In this document: piece after piece, positions 1 through 6,000 of the stretch
How positions within the stretch are numbered: position 1 is the first letter of the stretch
Layout: every line of letters begins with the position of its first letter
Source of the DNA: Lentimicrobiaceae bacterium
GTDB taxonomy: Bacteria; Bacteroidota; Bacteroidia; Bacteroidales; WCHB1-69
DNA: 6,404 bases
Direction: 5' to 3'
Assembly: GCA_009787675.1 (NCBI GenBank)
Contig: WQSU01000154.1
Span: forward strand, 1 to 6,404
The notes under the pieces: generated by a model
Told to the model about the DNA's origin: nothing
What the model saw: only the letters and a program-made list of their open reading frames with translations
Databases searched by the model: none
Position numbers and translations under genes: made by a program

Positions 1-240
1 AGTCTCCGTTGGACGTGTACTCGTGCCGGACGTACTGGGTCTTTGCGTTTCCGTTGGACGTGTACTCGTGCCGGGCGTACTGGGTCTTTGCGTTTCCGTT
101 GGACGTGTACTCGTGCCGGGCGTATTGGGTCTTTGCGTTTCCGTTGGACGAGTACTTACATCGGAGGCAGCAGGTCTTTGCGTTTCCGTTGGACGTGTGC
201 TTGCGCCGGTTGCAGGTCTTTGCGTTTCTGTTGGACGTGT
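1..240 (-). repeat. In-gene tandem repeat, 45-bp period, TRPTETQRP units
   Basis: On the minus strand, residues 289-368 of the lipoprotein consist of five full units and one partial unit, each starting TRPTETQRP. The tails in order are ATGAS, AASDVS, NTPGTS, STPGTS and STSGTS, and the sixth unit is cut after TRPTET. The first unit is 14 residues (42 bp) and the next four are 15 residues (45 bp), so the frame is always kept. The units nearest the window edge are almost identical in DNA, while the first two have diverged. A degenerate GRTETPNT just before the first unit may be an older copy. The array continues past the left edge, so its total copy number is unknown. Confidence 0.95.
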
Positions 241-1104
241 AGTGTTTGGCGTCTCAGTTCTGCCTGTGGAGTTTGCACCGGCATTGCCTCTGGAGATACT
301 TGTGCTGGTAAGGTTGTCATACCGTTGATTAAAACTCTCAGGGGTGTTCGTGCGGGAAACAAGGCGATTGTTATCGGTTTCTTTATTTCCAAAAATATTG
401 CGGTTGCTTGTCCTTCCAGTAGATGCGCCACCTAAGCTGTTACGGTGTCCATAATAATAAGAAGTGTTTTTGTCATAATTGTTATGGTAATATCCGGCAT
501 AATATCCGGCATAGTAGCCATCGTAATATCCATTCCAGTAGCCGCCGGAATATCCTGGATGGTGGCATCCCCAGCCCCAGCCATAGTGAAAGCCGTGGTT
601 GTACCAACCATAATCGTAATACCAGGGACGATAATAGTAATTGGGCCACCACCAGTTGTATCCTAAATAAATACTTACGCCCCAGTAAGCTGGGGAGTAG
701 GTGTACCAATATAAGTTGGTGTAAAATGGATCATAGTAATTGAATCCTACATAAGAATTGGTGTGAAAACGCTTAATTCTGGACGTATAATAATAATCGT
801 AAATATCAGTATCATCCTCGTAATAATAATTATTGGTAATATACGTATTCCCTGATTGATCCGTATAACTCTCCTGCTCGGTATAATATGCTTCATCTTC
901 GTAATACTGATTATTGCTTTCAGGTTCGGTGTAGTAATAATTATTTTCTACTACAGCTGGTGTAGCTGGTTGTGTTTTTTTAACACGATACTGTGAATCC
1001 GTGGATTTTACATAAATATCGTCATAATAAGCAAAAGAGCCGCTTTTGCAGGAAACGACTAAAACAAAAAGGGCTAAAACGGGAAGGAAAACTCTTGTAT
1101 TCAT
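1..1104 (-). CDS. Tyr/Trp-rich repeat lipoprotein, C-terminus cut by window edge
   Basis: The frame is open from the ATG at 1104 to the window edge: 368 codons with no stop, so the C-terminus is missing. Residues 1-19 are a lipoprotein signal: Arg4, a hydrophobic core, then LVVS-Cys19, predicting a lipid-anchored envelope protein. Residues 29-120 are acidic and rich in Tyr runs. Residues 121-208 are extremely aromatic (for example NWWWPNYYYRPWYYDYGWY, and GYYAGYYAGYY at about 196-206). Residues 209-288 are rich in Asn, Ser and Thr. From residue 289 a tandem TRPTETQRP repeat runs to the edge. I count 53 Tyr and 10 Trp in total. No catalytic domain was recognised and the function is unknown; a structural or surface-exposed role is only inference. 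A promoter lies directly upstream, so it is probably transcribed separately from the PHP gene. Several overlapping plus-strand frames exist but look like shadows of this gene, whose lipobox and protein-level repeat favour the minus strand. Confidence 0.9.
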   Translation of the reverse strand, partial: MNTRVFLPVLALFVLVVSCKSGSFAYYDDIYVKSTDSQYRVKKTQPATPAVVENNYYYTEPESNNQYYEDEAYYTEQESYTDQSGNTYITNNYYYEDDTDIYDYYYTSRIKRFHTNSYVGFNYYDPFYTNLYWYTYSPAYWGVSIYLGYNWWWPNYYYRPWYYDYGWYNHGFHYGWGWGCHHPGYSGGYWNGYYDGYYAGYYAGYYHNNYDKNTSYYYGHRNSLGGASTGRTSNRNIFGNKETDNNRLVSRTNTPESFNQRYDNLTSTSISRGNAGANSTGRTETPNTTRPTETQRPATGASTRPTETQRPAASDVSTRPTETQRPNTPGTSTRPTETQRPSTPGTSTRPTETQRPSTSGTSTRPTET

Positions 1105-1146
1105 ATCAAATTTTTTTAAAACATCATTTAAGACTATTAATTGTTG

Positions 1147-1178
1147 CAAAAGTATAATTTAAACTGCAAAAAAACAAA
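1147..1178 (-). promoter_or_regulatory. Bacteroidota-type promoter of the Tyr-rich lipoprotein gene
   Basis: On the minus strand TTTG (1178-1175) is followed after 20 bp by TACTTTTG (1154-1147), matching the Bacteroidota pattern TTG/TTTG, 17-23 bp, TAnnTTTG. The start codon at 1104 lies about 35-40 nt past the expected transcription start. The element sits in the 86-bp gap after the PHP gene stop. A second TTTG at about 1166-1169 is too close to the -7 box to serve. The match is by eye. Confidence 0.6.
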
Positions 1179-1190
1179 TATATTATATTC

Positions 1191-2027
1191 TTACAGATAA
1201 ATTGAATGCCATTTTTTCTCCTCAAAAACTGCAAGTGATTCTATTCCAAAATTTTGTAATTTTTTCTTAGCGTCTTCGTAATAAAGGGGCAACTCCTCTG
1301 CCTTGTGCGCATCGCTGCTGATCACCATCCGATTTTTTACTTTTCCTAATTTTTTCAAGATATAATCCGACGGATAAAAGTCTTTACAACGCAAACGGTA
1401 GATGCCGCGTGAGTTAATCTCCACAATCAAATCCTTCTTAATAATTAATTCTACTGCGTGATCCGCTAATGTAAGATACCAGTCTTCATCTTCTTTAAAA
1501 AAACGATCCTGATTGTGCATCTTAATTTTGTCTAAATGCGCAATTATATCAAACTCTTGAGTTTCAATCATTTCAAAAGTTTGTTCCCAAAAACAGGTAA
1601 CTGCTTTTTTAATGTTGTTATTAAAAAAATGCGCGATCCCGTGATCGTATGTTTCTCTTTTAGGTCCATCGATGAACCAAATCTCTTGGCTGTTAGGAAC
1701 TTTAACCAAATGTACGCCACCAATAATATAATCCAAATTATAATTTTCTTTATAATAGGAGAAATCTTTAGTCATATCGGGAATAAAATCACATTCCAAG
1801 CCTTTGAAGATTTTTAATTGCGGATATTTTTTTTGGTAATGCTCAATTTCAGCTAAATAGGCAGGAATATCATCTTCAGTTAATGTAAAATCATATTGTT
1901 GGGAAATGGGGGCATGGGAAGAGAACCCAAGATGGTCAAATTGAAGTTCTACTGCTTTTTCAACAAAAAACCGCATATTTTCTTTACCGTCGCAAAAATG
2001 AGAGTGGGTGTGATAGTTACATTTCAT
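1191..2027 (-). CDS. PHP-domain phosphoesterase, histidinol-phosphatase (HisJ/HisK) type
   Basis: This 278-residue protein has the length and motif order of PHP-family histidinol-phosphatases (cytoplasmic; L-histidinol phosphate to L-histidinol plus phosphate, the penultimate enzyme of histidine synthesis). The metal-ligand motifs expected of the family are visible: NYHTHSH with His6 and His8, Asp13, SSHAP with His38, GLECD with Glu78, GGVHLV with His106, IIAHLD with His164, EINSRG around 203-208, and SSDAH with Asp239 and His241. The ATG at 2027 is chosen because MKCNYHTH begins at the PHP fold as usual; an in-frame GTG at 2045 would add six residues and overlap the upstream stop. The gene starts 11 bp after the truncated fusion-protein gene, with no promoter seen between, so the two are probably cotranscribed. 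No other histidine gene is in the window, so another phosphoester substrate remains possible. Confidence 0.92.
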   Translation of the reverse strand: MKCNYHTHSHFCDGKENMRFFVEKAVELQFDHLGFSSHAPISQQYDFTLTEDDIPAYLAEIEHYQKKYPQLKIFKGLECDFIPDMTKDFSYYKENYNLDYIIGGVHLVKVPNSQEIWFIDGPKRETYDHGIAHFFNNNIKKAVTCFWEQTFEMIETQEFDIIAHLDKIKMHNQDRFFKEDEDWYLTLADHAVELIIKKDLIVEINSRGIYRLRCKDFYPSDYILKKLGKVKNRMVISSDAHKAEELPLYYEDAKKKLQNFGIESLAVFEEKKWHSIYL

Positions 2028-2038
2028 GAATATGTATG

Positions 2039-2686
2039 TTAACACTTTGATGATATTGATTTTGCAGAATCAGTCGTAAGTATTAATAGATTCCCTAAGG
2101 GTATGATTACTGTTCCGCTTGAGCCTGTTGCCAAATCACGATTTGGATTGGGGAAAACTGCTTTGAGTAACACAGTACCTGTGGTGGGATTTACGATGCC
2201 GCTCGCGCGGTCAATAATCCCCGTTTTGTCGTAAAGTCTTCCATCTGCAAGCCGTAATTGAGCATTCATGAGATTCGCCACCAATTCATAATTGCTCACA
2301 ATATCTTTCTCTACTAAAGGTGTAACTTTTTGCACTTCAAACTCTGCATTTGTCAATTTTTTCTGTGCTGCATAAAGGTTAGCCTGACACGAGAGTGCCT
2401 GCTGCTGATATACATAAGGGTTGATTTGAAATAAAAGTTCTCCTTTTCTTACAGGTGTACCTTCCTTGAAATAAACTTTTTCTAAGGTGCCTTCCACACG
2501 AGGATGGATTTCTATTACTTGTTGACTTTGTAGTTGGGTGGGAAATTCCACTTCCACCACCCCATCTGAGGCGTCTACCCTCAGCGCCTTATATTCGGAA
2601 AGTGGGGTTTCGATAACTTTCGACTTGCATGAAACAAGGAATGCCGTGAGGAAAAGCAGGAAGAAGATAAATTTGAATCTTTTCAT
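2039..2686 (-). CDS. Truncated RND-efflux membrane fusion lipoprotein (AcrA/HlyD type), probably decayed
   Basis: The 215-residue product starts with a lipoprotein signal (MKRFKF, hydrophobic core, FLVS-Cys20). Residues about 43-90 match the N-terminal beta region and first half of the biotinyl-lipoyl domain of periplasmic adaptor proteins (EIHPRVEGTLEKVYFKEGTPVRKGELLFQI, split: EIHPRVEGTLEKVYF then KEGTPVRKGELLFQI). Residues 91-148 resemble the alpha-hairpin. Residues about 150-196 match the later beta-barrel segment (IVNPTTGTVLLKAVFPNP, then LATGSSGTVIIP). The usual second half of the lipoyl domain (the sPidG segment) and first part of the barrel are absent, as is the membrane-proximal C-terminus after GTVIIP. 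Intact family members are commonly 350-400 residues. Such adaptors normally link an inner-membrane RND pump to an outer-membrane channel, but neither partner is here. The ATG at 2686 is preferred over a TTG at 2710 because the latter overlaps the predicted -7 box. It may be a non-functional remnant whose transcript still carries the PHP gene. Confidence 0.85.
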   Translation of the reverse strand: MKRFKFIFFLLFLTAFLVSCKSKVIETPLSEYKALRVDASDGVVEVEFPTQLQSQQVIEIHPRVEGTLEKVYFKEGTPVRKGELLFQINPYVYQQQALSCQANLYAAQKKLTNAEFEVQKVTPLVEKDIVSNYELVANLMNAQLRLADGRLYDKTGIIDRASGIVNPTTGTVLLKAVFPNPNRDLATGSSGTVIIPLGNLLILTTDSAKSISSKC

Positions 2687-2707
2687 TTGTTTCTGAAAAT
2701 TAAAGTG

Positions 2708-2739
2708 CAAAATTATATGAAAATTAATATGTTTTGCAA
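2708..2739 (-). promoter_or_regulatory. Bacteroidota-type promoter of the fusion-protein remnant and PHP gene
   Basis: On the minus strand TTG (2739-2737) is followed after 21 bp by TAATTTTG (2715-2708), fitting the Bacteroidota TTG, 17-23 bp, TAnnTTTG pattern. The ATG at 2686 lies about 15 nt after the expected transcription start. This supports ATG 2686 as the start and suggests that the truncated gene still has its promoter. The match is by eye. Confidence 0.6.
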
Positions 2740-2881
2740 TGCGAGATTAATGGGTTAATTCTTTTCTGTTTTTGTGCCTGATTTATTAATGAAAACATTG
2801 CAATGATCTAAAAACCTGAGTTCCGTCTAAGCAATTCACGAGGAAATTTTTTGCCTCATTACCAAGAGATACTAATGTTGA
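2740..2881. other. Intergenic stretch without recognised gene
   Basis: I see no convincing coding sequence here on either strand. Short minus-strand frames of about 20-30 codons exist but resemble nothing I recognise. A 10-bp palindrome CATTGCAATG lies at 2796-2805, and TTGCAATG recurs in part near 2735-2741. A weak GAGG...CCTC inverted repeat near 2840-2858 lacks the stem strength of a terminator. Confidence 0.5.
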
Positions 2882-2930
2882 TTACTATAGTAAGGTGTTA
2901 TATAGTAAATTATTGGTTTACTTACTATTA
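2882..2930. promoter_or_regulatory. Operator-like cluster of TAGTAA/TTACTA half-sites
   Basis: A perfect 12-bp palindrome TTACTATAGTAA lies at 2882-2893. Two further copies of the half-site follow in opposite orientation: TATAGTAA at 2901-2908 and TTACTATT at 2922-2929, which form a second inverted repeat matching at 7 of 8 positions. AGTAAA (2904-2909) and TTTACT (2917-2922) could also form a 6-bp hairpin with a 7-nt loop. The cluster ends 12 bp before the ATG of the small plus-strand frame that resembles the start of an XRE regulator, so it could be that regulator's operator. Chance in AT-rich DNA cannot be excluded. Confidence 0.35.
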
Positions 2931-2942
2931 TATGCTTTATTA

Positions 2943-3014
2943 ATGGACAATAAATTGGGGCAACGAATACAGAAAGAGAAAATGGAAACTCAAGCAGATT
3001 TGCATGCAAAATAA
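2943..3014 (+). pseudogene. Possible N-terminal remnant of an XRE-type HTH regulator
   Basis: A 23-codon plus-strand frame (ATG 2943, TAA 3012-3014) encodes a peptide starting MDNKLGQRIQ and ending KEKMETQADLHAK. This resembles the opening of XRE/Cro-type regulators, which typically read LGxRIxxLRKEKxxTQxxLAxK. It would need a gap of about three residues after RIQ, and it stops before the recognition helix. It is the only plus-strand gene candidate in the window and is convergent with the macroglobulin gene: its last base touches that gene's stop codon at 3015. No clear TAnnTTTG promoter box was seen upstream. It is too short to be a working DNA-binding domain. The alternative is chance similarity in a short frame. 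Confidence 0.3.
2999..3010. repeat. 12-bp perfect palindrome
   Basis: TTTGCATGCAAA is its own reverse complement. It lies 4 bp past the stop codon of the macroglobulin gene and inside the end of the small plus-strand frame. It has no spacer to form a normal loop and no following T-run on the minus strand, so it is not a standard terminator. Its role is unknown. Confidence 0.4.
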
Positions 3015-6000
3015 CTACTCTATCCTCACCTTCCTCTCCTCATTATTAGAATAAATAACCGGAAAATACATCAGCTCTACTTTTGCCGGATTGAGGTGGT
3101 AGCTACCGCTGAAACGGGGTAGCAGTTCAATGTTGTATTCGTAAGTTCCTATCGGCAATTTCTCGCAGAAAATGACCACTCTGTCTTTAAAATGCTCTCG
3201 GTAAGTTTCGTAGGTGTTTGAAAATCTGTAGTTGTAAATTTTCTTTGAAGCATAACTGCAACCGGCAGGAATGGGAATTTCAATCATTACGTGCTCTGCA
3301 TTGGCTTGTTTAACGGTTACAGTAACCTGCAATGTATTGGGTTCGCCGGCTGTGAGAGGCTCCTTCTTGAGGCTGGTTTCTATTTTAAAACCATCGCCCG
3401 TGTGCTCGGTGGTTACCCGTTTCAATTGATAATCGGAGTAAATGAGCGGTGTCCCGCTTTTCATTTGTACGTCAAGATGTTCGCCAGGAAAAAGTGTGGT
3501 AGCATAAGGAAACTCGCTGAGTTCTTTTTGTTCTTTGCCCGACAAGACAACCGTAGAGGGCGCTTTTTTACTTGCCGATTCAGAAAGCAAATCAGGAAGA
3601 ATCGTCATCACGGCGGTGGCAGATTGATAGGTGTTCCACCCTCTTTCTTTTGTGCGCAAAACATAGAGTTGCATCGCTTCTTTCAGATGTTGCAATGTAG
3701 TGTCTCTGCTGATGATACGGTATCCAATGAGGGTATTAATCAATGTGTTGTTACGCCATTCCGGTTTAATGCCATCATCACAGTACACCGCGCCCAATAT
3801 GTCTGTTTTTAAATATTTTTGAATGCTGTCGGAAACATAGCCGATGTTCTGCTGTTGCCGAATTTCAAGTAAAAGCAATTTCTCGTTCAAGTAAGAGGTC
3901 GTATTCTTATGACGTTTGGCGCGGGCAATAGAATCTGCTACATGCTCTTTTATAGCAATCTCTTTGTCAAACAGTTCAAGCGCTGCGGCGTAGTCTTGCC
4001 GTGTGCCCACGCTCGACAAAGCGTTGAGAATGGCAATATCATTCAGTGAATGAGAACGGTATCTTCGGGTATCCACATAATCCTGCGCCATGTTCTTAAA
4101 ATCCAAGTTTACCTTGTAACCGGCTTTCTGCGCGGATATTAAAGCACGAAGAATATGCGCCGACATCCAATAATTGCTGTTCGGGGAGTTGCCCCACCAC
4201 GACCATAACTGCTCTCCATTCCTGTTATCAATCAATCGCTTGATAATATTTTCAATACGTTTGTCGCTCCTAAAACGTTCGCCTGCATATTCTTGATACA
4301 ACTTATAATTCAACAAGCCCATTAATTTGGATGCCAACTGTTCGTTGCAATCGTAGCGATAGTTTTGCAGGAAATAAGTTGCATTCAAATAAATATCCAA
4401 TGGACTGGCAGTGAGGGTGATGTTAATTTCTTGGTTAAAATCGGCAGTTACAGTTTTCTTGTCGCCCGACTTTAAGAAACAGAGTGTTCCGTCTGCAATT
4501 TCAGTTCCACGCGGGAGCACCGGAATGGTTCTCTTTTCACCATCGGTATAGCCATCGTTGCGTTGAAACAGGTAGGTAGTGGTTATACTGTCGGTTAAGA
4601 GAGTGGTAACCTGAATTTTATCTTGATGAGAAGTGGTAAACTGAATCTCTTTTTGTAGAACAGTGTCGTTGCATAGAAGAAATAGCACTTCTCCGCTAAT
4701 CTCTTTGTCTTGCGTATAGTTACGAATATTACCTGCGAAAAAGGAAGTATCGCCTGCCACCAAAAACTGCGGATTTCTCAACTCTGCCATCAAAGGTTTG
4801 TAGGATTGGATTTTTTTACGGAGCGTAGCCGTTTGCAGTTTGCGGTTCATGGCATACACTATGGTATTCCATTGGGTAATATTATCAGGAAAGGTAACGG
4901 TGAATTTGGCTTCGCCTTCAGAGTTGGTGTAAAGGCGCGGCTCCCAAAAACCAACATCGGAAAAGTTGCTGCGCAAACTGTTTAATTGCATGATTTCGTT
5001 GTATAAACGTTCTTCTGCTGCTTGAAGTTCGTCTTGAATTTCGTCATCTGTTTCGCTAAGGAGTTGAGTTTGATTTCTATTTTGTTCTTTGTGATAGGTA
5101 GCCAATTCCGATTCGCCTCGAACGCGCACCCCATCAACAATGGTTTGTTGCCCATCGGAGCGATTGCCACGAACGGAAATTGGGTCATAGATAGCGGTAA
5201 TACTACGCCCCGGTGTTTTCCGAACCTCTTCGCCGGTTAATCTTTCAGATCCTGTTGTATTGTCTTGAGAAAAAATAGGAGGCACATACGTTATTGCTAC
5301 TTCTTGTAATTCGGTTGTAACACAATCCATTATAAAATCAACGAACTTTACTTCAGCATATCTAATATAAATATCTTTTTCTGTGTAAAAAGACAAACAA
5401 TTAACAGTTCCCCCAATAGTAATATCATATACACCGACTGAAACGCCAAAAATTTTGTAAACACCTTTTTCATCGGTATATGCTCCATTTACTACTTTAT
5501 CATCTTGTTTTAAAAGAACTTGAAGAAATGGAACTGCATTACCATTTTTATCTTTAATTTCACCTTTAATCGTGCTTGGACCGCTTGAATGATTTCTTGT
5601 TTCTCTTCGTGAATCAGTTATTTCAGTTCGGGTATTGCTAACTTCGCTTCTTGAATTATCAACTGTAGCCTTGCTAATAATAGCGCGTTCCATCAATATA
5701 TTTGAACTACGATAGGAATCTAAAAAATCTCCTTCCTGCAAAGGCAATTGTGTCATATTGACTTTCGTGTAGGAGTATGGTTTTAGTGTTAAACTGTCGA
5801 AGCTAATATAACTGCCGTCTTCATAAAGAAGAATCACATCGTAGGTTGCAGGTGGAATTTGAATATACTTAGATGTTGCAGTATTTCTATAAAGTAAAGC
5901 AAATGCTGTTTCCACATTTCTAAAAACCAAATTCTTTGTGGCTATAGAATCGGGATGTATCGGCAATTCCAAATCCAACACCAATTCCACTTGTGAAAAA

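Noticed and set aside
1..240. Regular repeats at the left edge as a possible CRISPR array
   Set aside because: The period is 45 bp with near-identical sequence throughout and no unique spacers. The units keep the minus-strand frame of a lipoprotein, so this is a coding repeat.
9..743. Several plus- and minus-strand frames of 70-130 codons over the left end
   Set aside because: They are shadows of the minus-strand lipoprotein: low-complexity translations and no signal or domain, whereas the 368-codon frame has an ATG, a lipobox and a promoter.
2025..2045. GTG at 2045 as start of the PHP gene
   Set aside because: It overlaps the upstream stop codon and adds six residues that are not part of the PHP fold; the ATG at 2027 gives the usual short lead to the HxH motif.
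2838..2858. GAGG...CCTC inverted repeat with T-run as a terminator
   Set aside because: Only four continuous pairs flank an AT loop, and no T-run follows the stem on either strand.
3291..3812. 173-codon plus-strand frame opposite the macroglobulin gene
   Set aside because: The opposite strand encodes recognisable macroglobulin C-terminal domains throughout this interval. The plus-strand translation shows no recognisable motif.
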